A DNA stretch of 64,000 nt from Enterococcus crotali (GTDB lineage Bacteria > Bacillota > Bacilli > Lactobacillales > Enterococcaceae). Where the stretch lies: positions 423,643-487,642 of the forward strand of contig NZ_AYPQ01000002.1 in NCBI RefSeq assembly GCF_000633635.1, in the 5' to 3' direction. A model generated the notes under the pieces. It ran no database searches. It was given only the letters and a program-made list of their open reading frames with translations, and was not told where the DNA came from. The position numbers and the translations under genes were made by a program. Of this stretch, positions 1-11,616 are shown piece by piece. How positions within the stretch are numbered: the first letter of the stretch is position 1; every line of letters begins with the position of its first letter.

Positions 1-32
1 ATCAACCCGTTTTTCCCTCCTATCCTATACAA

Positions 33-3000
33 CTATGCCTCAGCGACGATTGCGCCGCCTTCTTTAACTTCTTCCAAACGAACAGAAACGATTTTCGACA
101 CCCCTGATTCTTGCATCGTCACACCATACAACACGTCTGCCGCTTCCATCGTTCCTTTACGGTGTGTTACCACAATAAATTGCGTGTCATCTTCAAACTC
201 ACTCAAGTAATGACCAAAACGAGAAACATTGGCGTCGTCTAAAGCCGCCTCTACTTCATCCAAGACGCAGAAAGGAACAGGTCTAACACGGATGATAGAA
301 AACAATAACGCAATGGCCGTCAACGCTCGTTCGCCACCTGAAAGTAAGCTTAGATTTTGTAACTTTTTGCCTGGCGGTTGTGCTTCGATTTCTACTCCTG
401 TATTCAGTAAATCTTCTGGATTGGTTAAAATCAGCTCTGCTCGGCCGCCCCCAAACATATTTGGGAACACCACTTTAAACTGGGCACGAATCGCTTCAAA
501 GACTTCACTAAAACGTGCTTTGACTTCTTCATCCATTTCACCCATCGTTTCAAACAATTGCTCTTTGGCATCTAACAAGTCGTCACGTTGAGAGACCAAA
601 AACTCATGACGTTCATTGACTTGCTCATATTGTTCGATCGCGTTGAGATTAACAGGACCTAGACGTTCAATCTCACGTTTTAAACGTTTAACTTCGATTT
701 TGGCCTGTTCTTTGTCGATCGTTAATTCATAATCTTCATTCGCACGTTCAAAGGTTAAACTGTACTCTTCTTGCAAATATTGCAATGAATTATCCAGCTT
801 GATCTCTGCGCGGTTTTTCTCGACTTCGATTTTGGTTTGCTCCGTCAATAAATGCTGTTGCTGTTTATTTTCTTCAGCTAAACCAGTATCGATTTGATCG
901 ACTTGTTCTTGTAATTGCTGACGAGCAGTTTTTGCTTCTTGGATACTTGCCTGCAACTGTTCTTTTTTCTCTGCCAATTGTTCTAATTGGATCGCTAAGC
1001 TTTCTTCAGTCACTTGGTGATCTGTTGAGTTGTCATTCAATTGTTGCAATTGTTGACGTAAGGCTGTTTCTCTTGCTAAGAATTCATCTAACTGCGTTTG
1101 TCTTTCTGTTACTTGCTCTGTTAGGTGTGCTAATTGTTCTGCTGCAACAGCTTGGTCAGCCTGAACTTGGTTGAAACGCTCAAACGCTTCTGCTCTCAAG
1201 GTTTCCATTTGGCTCGCTTCTTGATCCACTTGTTTCATTTCCTGATCTAAGCGATCTTTCGTCTGATTCAGTTCTTGCTGTTGTTCAGTCAGTTCTGATT
1301 TTCTCGCTTGATACTCTGTTAAAAATTGATGTAGCTCACGAGCTTCAAATTCGAAAAGACGTTGTTCTTTAGTTAAACGTGTAATCGTTTCTTCTTGATT
1401 CACTAATTTATTTTGTAATTCTTGCTGTTTCAAGCGACTTGTTTCACCAGTTGAGCGGAGTTGCTCAAGCTTTTCATTTAGCGCTTTAGCTTCATCGGTT
1501 AGTTGTTGAACATCTTTTTCAGTAGCTGTTAATTGTTTTTCAACTCGCTCCATTTGTTCAGTCAATGTTTGAAGTTCTTGCGTTTGAGAAAATAGGCTGC
1601 CTTGATTGCCTCGTTTATTGGCACCACCAGTCATCGAACCACCTGAATTCATGACATCACCATCTAAAGAAACAACACGATATTGGTAGTTCACCGTTTT
1701 GGCTAATTGGTTGGCGCTTTCTAGTGTTTCTGCTAATAAGGTCACACCTAATAGATTCTGGATGACATTGCTGACATCCTCTGAAAAACGGACTAGTTCA
1801 CTGGCTATTCCTAGAAATCCTGGAATCGTACTGACACGATCCCGAACTGCAGTAGAAACCATTCTCGGCTTGATCGTCGTCAACGGTAAGAAGGTTGCAC
1901 GCCCGCTATGCTGTTGTTTTAAGAACGTAATCCCGGCACGACCGTCTTTTTCCGTTTCTACAACAACGTGTTGCGCTGCACCGCCTAAAGCCGTTTCAAT
2001 TGCCAGAGTGTAGTCTTTTGGCACATCGATCAACTCGGCAACTGCTCCAACGATTCCAGTTAATTGGTCTTTGTGTTTCAATACAGCTCGAACGCCTTGG
2101 TAAAATCCTGAATAGTTTTCTTGGATTTCCTGCAAGCTTTTTTGACGTGCTTTGGCTTGTTGGACTTGATTCATCGCTTGATACATTTGTTTTTGTTTCA
2201 CAGCTAATTGCCCTTGTTTTTGATCTAGCTGTTGTTTCAATTGGGTATATTGTTCTCTTTGATCAGTTAATGATTGGTCTGATGTAGCTAAATCAATCTC
2301 TACTTGTTCTTTCTCCGCCAAAGCATCTGTCATTTGTTTTTCTAAAGCTTCGTGCTTTTGGATAGATTGCTGATTTTTAGCTGTCTCTTGCTGATACTGA
2401 CGTTCTAAATATTTTAGCTCATTCGTTGTGTTGGCTTGTTCTTGCATCACTTCCACGTATTGGCTTCGTAGTTCTTCTAGTAATTCTTTTGAAGATTTGC
2501 TGTATTTTTCAACTTCTAGCTCTGAGACTCTGATTGCTTCAACTAATGATTCCCGTTGAGCTTTTTTCTCGGTCACTTTTGCCTGTAAGTCTTGGACTTC
2601 TTCACGATAGCGTGTGATTTTTTCAGCATTTTCTTCTAAAGATTGTTGATATTCACTAGTTGTCTGCATCGTATGTTTTGAACGTTCGACCAAGACATTT
2701 TTTTGTCCTTCAGTTTGTTTCAACGCTTCTGTGATTTGCAGTAATTGCTGCTGCTCTGTTTCGATTTGTTCGTCCAGTTTATTCCGTTTACCACGCAGCT
2801 GGAATAGTTCATCTTCTGAATCACGAATTTTTTTGCTTGCTATTTGCAGCTTTTCTTCAATTGCAGTAAGTTCAGCTGCTTTTACTTCCCAAACTTCTTT
2901 GGCTGATTCGATTTCAGTGACCGTTAAACTAACATCGATCTCTGTCAAAGTCTCTTTAAGTTTCAAAAACTCCTTGGCCGCTTCGCTTTGTGCAGCTAGA

Positions 3001-3610
3001 GGAGTCAATTGATCTTCTAATTCATAAATGATATCTTGCACACGGCTTAAATTATCTTCTGTTTCAAACAGTTTTTGCTCAGCTTTTTTCTTACGCTGCT
3101 TATACTTTAACACTCCTGCAGCTTCTTCAAAGATACCGCGGCGGTCTTCTGGTTTGCTATTGAAAATTGCTTCAACTTTCCCTTGAGAAATGATTGAGAA
3201 CGATTCTTTCCCTAACCCAGAATCCATAAATAAATCGTGGATATCTTTTAAACGACACGCTTGTTTATTGATATAAAAATCACTTTCACCCGTTCGGCGA
3301 TAGCGACGAGTCACGCTGATTTCAGTAAAATCTAAAGGTAAAAAATGATCACTATTATCTAATACAACCGTTACTTCAGCAATATTCAACGCCTTACGAC
3401 CTTCAGAACCAGCGAAAATAATATCCGGCATCTTGCTCCGCGAAGGCTTTTTGCCGATTGTTCGCCTAAGACCCAGCGAATCGCTTCGGTGATATTACTT
3501 TTCCCGCTGCCATTTGGTCCAACGACAGCCGTCACACCATTTTCAAACTCTATAACGGTTCGATCCGCAAAGGATTTAAATCCTGCGATCTCAATTCGTT
3601 TTAAATACAC
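33..3610 (-). CDS. smc: Chromosome segregation SMC ATPase (one frameshift)
   Basis: Smc organises and segregates the chromosome as the core ATPase of the Smc-ScpAB complex. The N-terminal Walker A is GPNGSGKSN, long coiled coils flank a central hinge near residues 500-650, and the C-terminal head carries [10 protein letters not shown] and the Walker [14 protein letters not shown]. The reading frame breaks near 3436-3440, after the residues SAKSLRG. Restoring one base gives SLRGSKMPDII and a 1192-residue protein, the normal family length, so I read this as a sequencing error. The likely start is the GTG at 3610, preceded by AAGGAG, rather than the earlier in-frame TTG. It follows rnc by 23 bases. 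Confidence 0.95.
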
Positions 3611-3633
3611 GAATAAAACGGCTCCTTCCAAGC

Positions 3634-4326
3634 TTATTCAGGATTTTGTTTCAGCGCTCGTTCAGCGGCGTCCTGTTCTGCTAATTTCTTCGATTTACCA
3701 AAACCTGCTCCAATCATTTTTTCGTTGACATAAACTTCAACGTAAAAGATTCGATCATGGGCAGGACCTTCTTCATTGATCAAGCGGTATTCAATGCTGA
3801 CATCCCCTTGACGTTGTAATACTTCTTGTAAATGTGTTTTATGATCCATCTCATGTGAAAAAGCACCGGCATCGATTTTTGGAAAAATGACTTCTGCAAT
3901 AAACTTTTTAACTGCATCGACTTTTTGATCTAAAAACAAAGCGCCTAAAAACGCTTCGAATAAATCACAAAGCAACGCCGGACGAGTCCGTCCGCCAGAA
4001 TTCTCTTCTCCTTTGCCAAGAAGAATATATTGGTCGAAGTGACATTCTTTCGCAAATTTGGATAAACTATCTTCACGAACGATAGCTGCTCGCATTTTTG
4101 TCAATTTGCCCTCCGGCAATTCTGGGAATTGTTTATACAAATATTGAGAAACCAATAATTCTAAAACGGCATCTCCTAAAAATTCTAATCGTTCATTGTC
4201 AGATAGCTTTAAGTATCGATGCTCATTCACATAGGATGAATGGGTAAAAGCCTGTTCTAATAGGTTGACATCATGGAAAACAATGCCGTAACGTTCTTTT
4301 AATTCGGTAGTTAACTGATTGTCCAT
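3634..4326 (-). CDS. rnc: Ribonuclease III
   Basis: RNase III cleaves double-stranded RNA in rRNA precursors and in some mRNAs. The 230-residue protein has the usual two parts: a catalytic domain with the signature [14 protein letters not shown] at about residues 45-58 and a second acidic site ([13 protein letters not shown]) near 115-127, then a C-terminal double-stranded-RNA-binding domain from about 155 to the end. It sits directly upstream of smc, the usual rnc-smc arrangement, and the two are probably co-transcribed. Confidence 0.96.
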   Translation of the reverse strand: MDNQLTTELKERYGIVFHDVNLLEQAFTHSSYVNEHRYLKLSDNERLEFLGDAVLELLVSQYLYKQFPELPEGKLTKMRAAIVREDSLSKFAKECHFDQYILLGKGEENSGGRTRPALLCDLFEAFLGALFLDQKVDAVKKFIAEVIFPKIDAGAFSHEMDHKTHLQEVLQRQGDVSIEYRLINEEGPAHDRIFYVEVYVNEKMIGAGFGKSKKLAEQDAAERALKQNPE

Positions 4327-4572
4327 TTGCTACATTCCTTTAAGTTTATTTACAACCTTCTCTATTATACTTTTTTTTGCGGGATTTTTAAATGGTTAGG
4401 GAGGAATTGCGCTAAAATCACTACTGAATTCATCGTATTTGAAGGATTTCCTAATGATTTCAGGAACTAGTATGAGACTTTTTATAATAAATAGGACAGA
4501 TTCCGGCATTCTTTCCATTTAAACAGACAAAAAGCGCTCAAGATCGTCACCACTTCTTGATACGCTCTCATT

Positions 4573-4980
4573 TTAATTCGATTCATTAAAAAATCGGTTG
4601 ATCTCAATTGTAGCCGCTTCTGGGGAATCCGATGCATGGATAATATTTTCGTAACTGTTAGCACCGTAATCGCCTCGAATCGTTCCTGGTTCAGCTTCTA
4701 AACAATTTGTTGCACCAATCATTTTTCGAACAGTTTTAATGACACTAGTTCCTTCTAAAACTAAATAAACAACTTCTGATGAAGTCATGTACTTCATCAT
4801 GTCTTCAAAAAAATCAAACTTCTTCACATGTGCATAGTGTTCTTCCGCTAACTCCCGGGACATTTTTGCTACTTTTAATTGGTTTAGCTTTAATTGTTTT
4901 TTCTCAAATCGCTGAAGGATTTCTCCAACTAGTTTACGTGAAACGCCATCTGGCTTGATGATAACGAGTGTTTGCTCCAT
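4573..4980 (-). CDS. ndk: Nucleoside diphosphate kinase
   Basis: Ndk transfers the terminal phosphate of ATP to nucleoside diphosphates through a phosphohistidine. The 135 residues match the small bacterial family: MEQTLVIIKPDGVSRKLVGE at the N-terminus, then GTIRGDYG, and the active-site histidine in NIIHASDS near residue 115. An AGGAG-type site (GAGGAGAATTCAA) precedes the ATG. It is flanked by intergenic gaps of 246 and 298 bases, so it may be transcribed alone. Confidence 0.95.
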   Translation of the reverse strand: MEQTLVIIKPDGVSRKLVGEILQRFEKKQLKLNQLKVAKMSRELAEEHYAHVKKFDFFEDMMKYMTSSEVVYLVLEGTSVIKTVRKMIGATNCLEAEPGTIRGDYGANSYENIIHASDSPEAATIEINRFFNESN

Positions 4981-5204
4981 TTGAATTCTCCTCTTGTTCT
5001 CTTTTTTAAAGCACCCATTTTGTAAGCGCTTAAAAAGAAGGTTATCATGCTTAGGAATTTATGTCTAGGATACAAGTGACAAAAAAAGATTGGTCTTTGT
5101 CACTGTTAGATATAATAAACAGTGAACCCATGAACAATTGCACTAGTTAAGGATACTCTACTATCCGAACATAATTAAAAAACGACACTAAAAAACGCTG
5201 AAAG

Positions 5205-5248
5205 CAGAAGCAACTTTTTAGTCGATTTCTCAAAGTTAAACGCTTCTG
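5205..5248 (-). terminator. Possible terminator after oppA
   Basis: A GC-containing inverted repeat (CAGAAGC / GCTTCTG) with a large loop is followed on the minus strand by T-rich sequence. It lies just downstream of the oppA stop codon. The first T run is about nine bases past the stem, so the call is weak. The rest of the 4981-5278 gap also holds an AGTGACAAA / TTTGTCACT inverted repeat at about 5074-5104 with no clear role. Confidence 0.35.
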
Positions 5249-5278
5249 TCCCAGCCTCGCTATTTAAATCTCACTAAA

Positions 5279-7057
5279 TTAACGTTTTTCAGCTGTTAAT
5301 TCAATCGTATAAAAATCTTTAGTCTCTTCATAATTCCAAGTAAATGATTTCACTCGGTCATTTACTGGCATGATTTGATTCCGATACAACGAAGGAATCA
5401 CAGGTGCTTGTTCAAACATATATTCTTGCCAAGCATCATACGCTTCTTTACGTTTTTCATCATCAAAAGATGCTTTTGAATCAATCGCTTTTAATAATTT
5501 ATCATTTTCCTCAGAAGAAAAACGAGAGTAGTTAAATGCTGCGTTGCGTCCATATAATCCAGCTGGAGAAGGAGCTGTTCCTGTTCCCCACGCAGCTTGA
5601 AAGACATCGATTTCCGGATCATCATTTTTTAATTTATCGTAAAATGCTTGGAAATCAATCAAACGACCTGTTGTAAGTTTTACATCTAAGCCGATTTCTT
5701 TCCATTGTTGTAGATAATAATCGGTTAATGGTTGCGCTGTTTCTCCACCAGACATTGAAGCTAAATTGATTGTTAGCTTTTCTCCCTTAGGATTTTCTCT
5801 AAGTTTGTCACCATCTGTATCCTTATAGCCTGCATCATCCAATAACTTCTTCGCTTTATCTAAATCATATTCGTAACCTTTTACCTCAGAATCATGTAAT
5901 GTTTTGAAAACTGGCGGAATCAATGTTGTTGCATTAGAACGCAACCCATTATAAAATTTTTCACCAACTGTATCATTATCTATGGCATATCCCATCGCCT
6001 GACGCAATTTCACATCTGACATTTTAGCATCTGGATTCGTAACAACTTCGCCTTTTTCTTTGTCAAAAGTCCCTAATTTAAAACCAACATACGTATACGC
6101 TAACTCTTCACGCCCTAGCATTTGATAGCCATCTAAATCCTTGTACGTTGGATATACATCCGTTGGCATTGAATAAACTAAATCGTAATTCTTTGCTTTT
6201 AATGCTTCTACAATTGAAGATGATGGCACATTTGTAAACACGATTTTATCTAATTTAGGCTTGCCTTTATAATAATGCTCATTTGGTAAATATTCCACCG
6301 CTTCTCCGGTTACAATCTTACTCATGTAATAAGGGCCGAATGTTACTGAATTTTTCCGAACTGCATCGCTTTGTACCTGATCTTTGATGGGAATATCTTT
6401 AAAGACATGTTTTGGCATAGCAGCAGCATAAACACCGCCACTCAACTGTAGTAAATTAGGACTCACTTCTTTATAAGAAATCTCTATCGTTAAATCATCT
6501 ACTTTTTTAATTCCAGAAATAGTATCTGATTTCCCATCATGATATTCTTCCATACCAACAATATTTGTAAAATCGTCATCATAACGAATCCCTGTATACT
6601 CTTTGTTCCCAATCACTTCATAAGGATAAAGCAGATCATCCGAGGTGACTGTCTCGCCATCTGACCACTTTATATCTTTTTTCAAGGTAACTGTTGCCTT
6701 TTTATTCTCAATATCCAAATCTAATTTTGCAGGCCCCTCATCTGTAATCACAAAATCTTTATCATATGAGAACAAAGATTCATGTGACGGACGCATATAA
6801 TAATTATCATACGTTTCTTCATAATATACCTCAGAAAATAATCCTCTAAACTGCGTATCTGACACTACTGCGACATCCAAAGTCCCACCTTTGACTGCCT
6901 CTTTATCATTCTTGACTTCCATCGCAAATTTACTGATATCCTCAGTTTCTACATTCTTGTTTCCTGAATCTGATTTTTTACCTCCACCGCACGCAGCTAA
7001 TGTTACAGCCACCACTGCTGTCAATGTAATTAAACCCAAAAGATTTTTGCTTTTCAC
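5279..7057 (-). CDS. oppA: Oligopeptide ABC transporter substrate-binding lipoprotein
   Basis: This lipoprotein captures oligopeptides outside the cell and delivers them to the OppBC channel. It has a lipoprotein signal peptide ending in the lipobox LAAC, followed by a Gly/Ser/Lys linker, then an SBP family 5 domain over most of the 592 residues (for example the stretches LRQAMGYAIDN and LDKAKKLLDDAGYKDTDGD). It is the last of five co-directional opp genes, 16 bases after oppC. The peptide specificity cannot be told from sequence. Confidence 0.92.
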   Translation of the reverse strand: MKSKNLLGLITLTAVVAVTLAACGGGKKSDSGNKNVETEDISKFAMEVKNDKEAVKGGTLDVAVVSDTQFRGLFSEVYYEETYDNYYMRPSHESLFSYDKDFVITDEGPAKLDLDIENKKATVTLKKDIKWSDGETVTSDDLLYPYEVIGNKEYTGIRYDDDFTNIVGMEEYHDGKSDTISGIKKVDDLTIEISYKEVSPNLLQLSGGVYAAAMPKHVFKDIPIKDQVQSDAVRKNSVTFGPYYMSKIVTGEAVEYLPNEHYYKGKPKLDKIVFTNVPSSSIVEALKAKNYDLVYSMPTDVYPTYKDLDGYQMLGREELAYTYVGFKLGTFDKEKGEVVTNPDAKMSDVKLRQAMGYAIDNDTVGEKFYNGLRSNATTLIPPVFKTLHDSEVKGYEYDLDKAKKLLDDAGYKDTDGDKLRENPKGEKLTINLASMSGGETAQPLTDYYLQQWKEIGLDVKLTTGRLIDFQAFYDKLKNDDPEIDVFQAAWGTGTAPSPAGLYGRNAAFNYSRFSSEENDKLLKAIDSKASFDDEKRKEAYDAWQEYMFEQAPVIPSLYRNQIMPVNDRVKSFTWNYEETKDFYTIELTAEKR

Positions 7058-7073
7058 ACTATTTCCTCCTCTT

Positions 7074-7979
7074 TTAACCTAAACGTTGTCTAGCATCTGC
7101 TGAACGCTTAAACGCCTGGCCAATATAATTTATACATAGCATAAGTACTAAAATCAGTACGGATGCAGGTACCCAGATCCATGTTTTATTTGCTAAAACA
7201 TCACCATTGCTTGCATATCCGATCAATGTTCCAAGACTCGGTACATTTGTCGGCAAGCCAAATCCTAAGAACGTTAGTGTCGTTTCGATCCCGATATTTG
7301 CCGCAAAGTTGATCGTTAAGTTCGTGATGATCAATGAACTTAAGTTTGGCATGATTTCTCGAAACATGATTTTAAAATCATTTGTTCCTAATGTTTTTGA
7401 GGCACTCACATAGTCTCTGCGAACTTCAGATAGCGTCTTACTTCTAAACAATCGGGCTTTGGCGACCCAGTAAAAGGCACTCATGATTCCCACAAAAGAC
7501 CAAACATTATAATTAGGAATGATCGTAACAAATACGATAATGATCATCATGATCGGTAAAATCATGATAAAGTCAACCACACGCATCACTGCATTATCAA
7601 ACATTCCGCCATAATAACCTGAAACGATACCAATACCTACACCGATGATCGAAGTCAAAATCGTGATTGCAAACCCGATCACAACAGAGTTACGAGCACC
7701 AATGATCAATTGTCCAAGCACGTCACGTCCGCCTTCATCTGCCCCCAATATGAAGTTTCCACCAGGCTCTGTATATTTATCTAAAATACTGACTGTCATT
7801 ACTTTGTCTTGATCGGTCAATAGAGCACCGATAAAAACAACCAATAAAATGACTATCAACAGTACCAATGAAAAAATCGCTAATTTATCCTTTTTGAACT
7901 CTCTTGCGATCATTCGAAATCCCATTGGTGGAATCGTTTCTGGTACAGCAACTACTATAAGTTCTTTATTTTTATCCAT
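7074..7979 (-). CDS. oppC: Oligopeptide ABC transporter permease OppC
   Basis: One of the two integral-membrane subunits of the peptide importer. The 301-residue protein has a hydrophobic segment near residues 33-55 and five more after residue 95. It carries the EAA-type cytoplasmic loop (RRDYVSASKTLGTNDFKIMFREI) that docks onto the ATPases. The N-terminal OppC domain and ALGADEGGRDVLGQ-like stretch (LGADEGGRDVLGQLI) are typical of the family. It lies between oppB and oppA in the operon. Confidence 0.92.
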   Translation of the reverse strand: MDKNKELIVVAVPETIPPMGFRMIAREFKKDKLAIFSLVLLIVILLVVFIGALLTDQDKVMTVSILDKYTEPGGNFILGADEGGRDVLGQLIIGARNSVVIGFAITILTSIIGVGIGIVSGYYGGMFDNAVMRVVDFIMILPIMMIIIVFVTIIPNYNVWSFVGIMSAFYWVAKARLFRSKTLSEVRRDYVSASKTLGTNDFKIMFREIMPNLSSLIITNLTINFAANIGIETTLTFLGFGLPTNVPSLGTLIGYASNGDVLANKTWIWVPASVLILVLMLCINYIGQAFKRSADARQRLG

Positions 7980-8010
7980 CTCGTCTCTTCCTCTCCTTAA
8001 AATTGATTTA

Positions 8011-8972
8011 CTATTGAATTCGAATCCGCGGATCTACAAGACTCATCACAATATCTGAAATCAGATTTCCAACAAGCGTTGCAATTCCTAAAATCAATAC
8101 TAAGGACGTGATCACTGCATAATCCCGTTGTCCGATCGAATCAATAAATAACTTCCCAATTCCCGGATAACCAAAGATTTTTTCAATGACTACCGAACCA
8201 CTGATTAAAGCTGTGATCTCATAGCTAAGTTGAGAAACGATTGGTAAAGAAGCATTTCTAAAAATATGTCTTGTATAGACTTTACTTGTCGGTACCCCTT
8301 TTGAACGAGCCGTCCGCACATAATCCAGTGATTGGGAATCAATCACTTCATTACGTAAATATTGGATCGTGATCGCAGTTCCTAAAAGTGCTTGAGATAA
8401 CGCCGGTAAAATCAAATGATAGAACCGATCCCAAATATACGCGCCGGTCCCCGGCTCAACACCACTGGAAATCGAACCTGTTGTCGGAAACCAATCTAAA
8501 CGGTAACCAAAAATAAATAGCATAACGAGTGCGAAAATAAAAGGTGGCACGGCAAAACTGAAAAAGTTATAAATGACGACAAATTTATCTAAAATAGAGT
8601 TTTGATAACGACCTGATAAAACACCTAATGGTAACGCGATCGCATACATGATCACAACTGTTACTAAGGACAAGAGAATCGTGTTCACTGCGCGGCTACC
8701 AATCAATGTCGATACTGGCAATTTGAAAATAAAGCTTTCACCAAAATCGCCATGGAAAACATTGACGATCCAACGAATATATTGTGTTGTCCAAGGGTCA
8801 TTCAGACCAGCTGACTCACGCATTTTTTCAATAACAGCCGGATCAGTATTAGGATTGATCAATCCAGTAAAGGGTCACCCGGCATCATTTTAGCTAATAC
8901 AAAAATCAGTACACTTAAAATCAAAATTTGAGGAATCATAAACAGTACACGCCGTAAAATCGTCTTCCACAT
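8011..8972 (-). CDS. oppB: Oligopeptide ABC transporter permease OppB (one frameshift)
   Basis: This is the second membrane subunit of the peptide importer, with six predicted membrane segments and the EAA loop [20 protein letters not shown]. The true ATG at 8972 overlaps the oppF stop (TAATG). The frame breaks at an A run (plus strand) near 8869-8871, right after the residues KMMPGDP. Adding one base restores [14 protein letters not shown] and a 320-residue protein, the normal length. The break is probably a sequencing error because the rest of the operon is intact. Confidence 0.92.
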
Positions 8973-9916
8973 TAGATTGCACCTCCATCTTTTAACGCTA
9001 CTTGATGCGTTTCACTGATTTTACGCAAATCATATACGCGACCCTTTTGATCATAATAATCTTTTTGATGCTCAATATACGCTTTTTCTACTTGACGGCG
9101 TTGTGCTTTGTGCTCTTCCCGATGGGCAACATCGATTTTAGGAATGGCAGACAGTAAGCGTTTCGTGTAAATATGCTGTGGATTTGTATAAATATCTTGG
9201 CGAGTCCCAATCTCTACAAATCGCCCTTTGTACATGATCGCAATGTTGTCACACATGTGTTTTACCACACCTAAGTCATGCGAAATAAATAAGTAGCTCA
9301 ATCCATATTCTTCTTGAATATTTTTCATAAAATTCAACACTTGAGCCTGAACAGATAAATCCAAGGCAGAAACTGGCTCATCTGCAATAATCAACTTAGG
9401 GTTTGTTGCAACAGCTCTAGCCACGCCCAAACGCTGGCGCTGTCCACCTGAAAATTCATGAGGGTATTTATACAACGCATCTTCCGGCATTCCAACGATA
9501 TCCAAAAGTCCTCTGACCTTTTTCTTTTCTTCTTGATCACTCAAGCGTTCGAAGTTGCGAATCGGTTCAGCAATAATGTCTAATACTCGTTTTTTCGGAT
9601 TTAAACTGGACATCGAATCTTGGAAAATCATTTGAACATCTTTGTTATATTTCATGGCTTTACGATTATGAGCTTTCGTCACATCTTGATCTTGGTATAA
9701 AATGCTGCCGCTGGTCACTTTTTCCAGCCCGATAATAGCTTTTCCTGTAGTAGATTTTCCAGAACCTGATTCACCCACTAGGCCGTATGTTTTGCCTTTT
9801 TCAATAATAAAATCAACCCCATCAACCGCCAACACATGATCCGTCACTCTGTTAAAGAAACCACTGCGGATAGGATAATGAACTTTCAAGTCTTTGATTT
9901 GAATGATTTCTGCCAT
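8972..9916 (-). CDS. oppF: Oligopeptide ABC transporter ATPase OppF
   Basis: A 314-residue ATPase that powers peptide import with OppD. Visible motifs are Walker [12 protein letters not shown], signature [14 protein letters not shown], Walker [13 protein letters not shown] and the switch histidine in LFISHDLG. The C-terminal oligopeptide-ABC extension follows, with sequence [15 protein letters not shown]. It shares TAATG junctions with the genes on both sides, indicating translational coupling in the operon. Confidence 0.93.
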   Translation of the reverse strand: MAEIIQIKDLKVHYPIRSGFFNRVTDHVLAVDGVDFIIEKGKTYGLVGESGSGKSTTGKAIIGLEKVTSGSILYQDQDVTKAHNRKAMKYNKDVQMIFQDSMSSLNPKKRVLDIIAEPIRNFERLSDQEEKKKVRGLLDIVGMPEDALYKYPHEFSGGQRQRLGVARAVATNPKLIIADEPVSALDLSVQAQVLNFMKNIQEEYGLSYLFISHDLGVVKHMCDNIAIMYKGRFVEIGTRQDIYTNPQHIYTKRLLSAIPKIDVAHREEHKAQRRQVEKAYIEHQKDYYDQKGRVYDLRKISETHQVALKDGGAI

Positions 9917-10941
9917 TATGCATCCTCCTGATCGTCTCTAAAATGAAACTGCTGATAACAAGTACAGCGGACAAAATGCCCTTCTGACACTTCATGCAAT
10001 GTTGGCTCTGCTTCATGAGCATCCTCTGAAACCCAAGGAATTCTTGGCGCAAAACGACAGCCTTCTCTCGGTAGCTTACTCAATGAAGGAACCACACCTT
10101 CAATCACATGTAATTGACTATCATCTGAATTTTCTTGTGGAATTGATTGCAGTAAAGAACGTGTGTATGGATGTTTAGGATTGCTGAACAATTCTTCAGC
10201 AGTCGCAACTTCAACAAATTGCCCAGCATACATCACAGCCACTTTATCTGCCATTTCAGCAACTACGCCTAAATCATGCGTAATCAAAATGATTCCCGAG
10301 CCAGTTTCCTCTTGTAAATCCTTAAGTAAATCCAAAATCTGTGCTTGAATCGTAACATCCAATGCTGTTGTTGGCTCATCTGCAATAATAATTGCGGGTT
10401 TACAAGCAATCGCAATTGCTATGATCACACGTTGACGCATTCCCCCAGACAATTCGTGAGGGTACTGCTTTCCAACACGTTCAGGATTTGGAATACCCAC
10501 TTGTGTCAATAGTTCGATTACTCGCGCTTGTTTTTGTTCTGCGTTCATCTCCGTATGATATGTTAGACTCTCCTTGATCTGGTCTTCGATCCGCATCAAA
10601 GGATTCAACGCTGATAATGGATCTTGAAAGATCATCCCAATGTCGTTGCCACGAATTTTATTATATAATTGTTCGTTAAACGTAGTTAAGTTCAAATCCT
10701 TGTATAAAATTTCTCCAGTTACACGAGTATTATTTGCATCATGTAAACCGATAATCGTTGTAGCTAAGGTACTTTTCCCACAACCTGACTCTCCAACGAT
10801 TGCCAAAATTTCATTTTTTCCTAATTCAAATGACACATCATCAACAGCATCATAGTACTCGTCTTTAATACGAAAACCTGTGTGCAGATGCTGAACATCT
10901 AATAACGGATTACCCTCATTCACTTTAATACACTCCTTCAT
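9916..10941 (-). CDS. oppD: Oligopeptide ABC transporter ATPase OppD
   Basis: First gene of the opp operon and partner of OppF. The 341-residue protein contains Walker A GESGCGKST, signature LSGGMRQRVIIAIA and Walker B IIADEPTTALD. The C-terminal OppD/DppD extension includes NPKHPYTRSLLQSIP and a Cys pair (REGCRFAPR and FVRCTCYQ) that in relatives binds an iron-sulfur cluster. The order D-F-B-C-A is unusual compared with the commoner A-B-C-D-F but occurs in Firmicutes. The start is uncertain by a few codons. Confidence 0.92.
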   Translation of the reverse strand: MKECIKVNEGNPLLDVQHLHTGFRIKDEYYDAVDDVSFELGKNEILAIVGESGCGKSTLATTIIGLHDANNTRVTGEILYKDLNLTTFNEQLYNKIRGNDIGMIFQDPLSALNPLMRIEDQIKESLTYHTEMNAEQKQARVIELLTQVGIPNPERVGKQYPHELSGGMRQRVIIAIAIACKPAIIIADEPTTALDVTIQAQILDLLKDLQEETGSGIILITHDLGVVAEMADKVAVMYAGQFVEVATAEELFSNPKHPYTRSLLQSIPQENSDDSQLHVIEGVVPSLSKLPREGCRFAPRIPWVSEDAHEAEPTLHEVSEGHFVRCTCYQQFHFRDDQEDA

Positions 10942-11099
10942 GCTCAGTTAACTATCTCAATCACAATAGAAACTCTTATTAAAAAAACACCGTTTTCTAA
11001 TTTTCTCTCTATACTCTAATTGTAATCATTTTTAAGCAATTGTATATAATAATTATGAAAAATGCAACATTTTGATAAACTGTTTTTTCTTAAAAGAAC

Positions 11100-11147
11100 A
11101 AAAAAAGAGCACGAATCAAAACATTGTTAGTTTTGATTCATACTCTC
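11100..11147 (-). terminator. Rho-independent terminator
   Basis: The inverted repeat GAATCAAAA / TTTTGATTC, extended by GAG...CTC pairs, is followed on the minus strand by a run of seven T. It would stop transcription arriving from acpP before the opp operon. Confidence 0.8.
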
Positions 11148-11160
11148 ACATAAAAAATAA

Positions 11161-11212
11161 CGAGAAAAAAGTGGCTCCGCCCAAGTTATCAAGGCTAAAC
11201 ACTTTTATCTCG
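11161..11212 (-). terminator. Terminator-like hairpin downstream of acpP
   Basis: CGAGA-AAAAGTG pairs with CACTTTTTTCTCG around a central loop, starting 21 bases after the acpP stop codon. Together with the hairpin at 11100-11147 it makes a double terminator. Similar wording (gagaaaaaag...gctaaacacttt) occurs again at about 42685-42785, so this belongs to a small dispersed terminator family. Confidence 0.6.
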
Positions 11213-11233
11213 TCATTTTCTTTATGTTTCAAA

Positions 11234-11473
11234 TTATAGGTTATTCATAATATAATCTACAGCGGCACCAACTGTTTCAATCTGCTCTGCGTCTTCATCA
11301 GAAATTTCTGTACCAAACTCATCTTCAAGCTCTAAAACAAATTCCATTACACTAATTGAATCTGCATTCAAGTCATCTTTAATGTTTAATTGATCTGTCA
11401 CTTTCTCAGCTTCAATATCAAAGTGGTTTGAGATAATCTTCGCTACTTTTTCAAGTACTTCTTCACGAGTCAA
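11234..11473 (-). CDS. acpP: Acyl carrier protein
   Basis: The carrier holds growing acyl chains on a 4'-phosphopantetheine attached to the serine of NADSISVM, near residue 39. The 79-residue, strongly acidic four-helix protein has the normal family length. It follows plsX by about 140 bases, and the plsX-acpP pairing links it to phospholipid synthesis. The common DSL attachment motif is DSI here, a mild variant. Confidence 0.95.
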   Translation of the reverse strand: MTREEVLEKVAKIISNHFDIEAEKVTDQLNIKDDLNADSISVMEFVLELEDEFGTEISDEDAEQIETVGAAVDYIMNNL

Positions 11474-11616
11474 CTGTATTCACCTCCACTGCTTTTGAAA
11501 AGCGTTCCTCACGACTGAGTTAAACGCTATGATACATTGTACTCACAAATGATCGATTTGTCCATCTTTTTTTGCAGCCTTATTACAAAATAGTTGCAAA
11601 TAGGTTGCAAGAATCG

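Noticed and set aside
33-3440. Treating smc, oppB, prkC, prpC, rodZ and others as pseudogenes
   Set aside because: Each is restored to normal length by one or two bases in short homopolymers, and several are essential or nearly so; sequencing error is the simpler reading.
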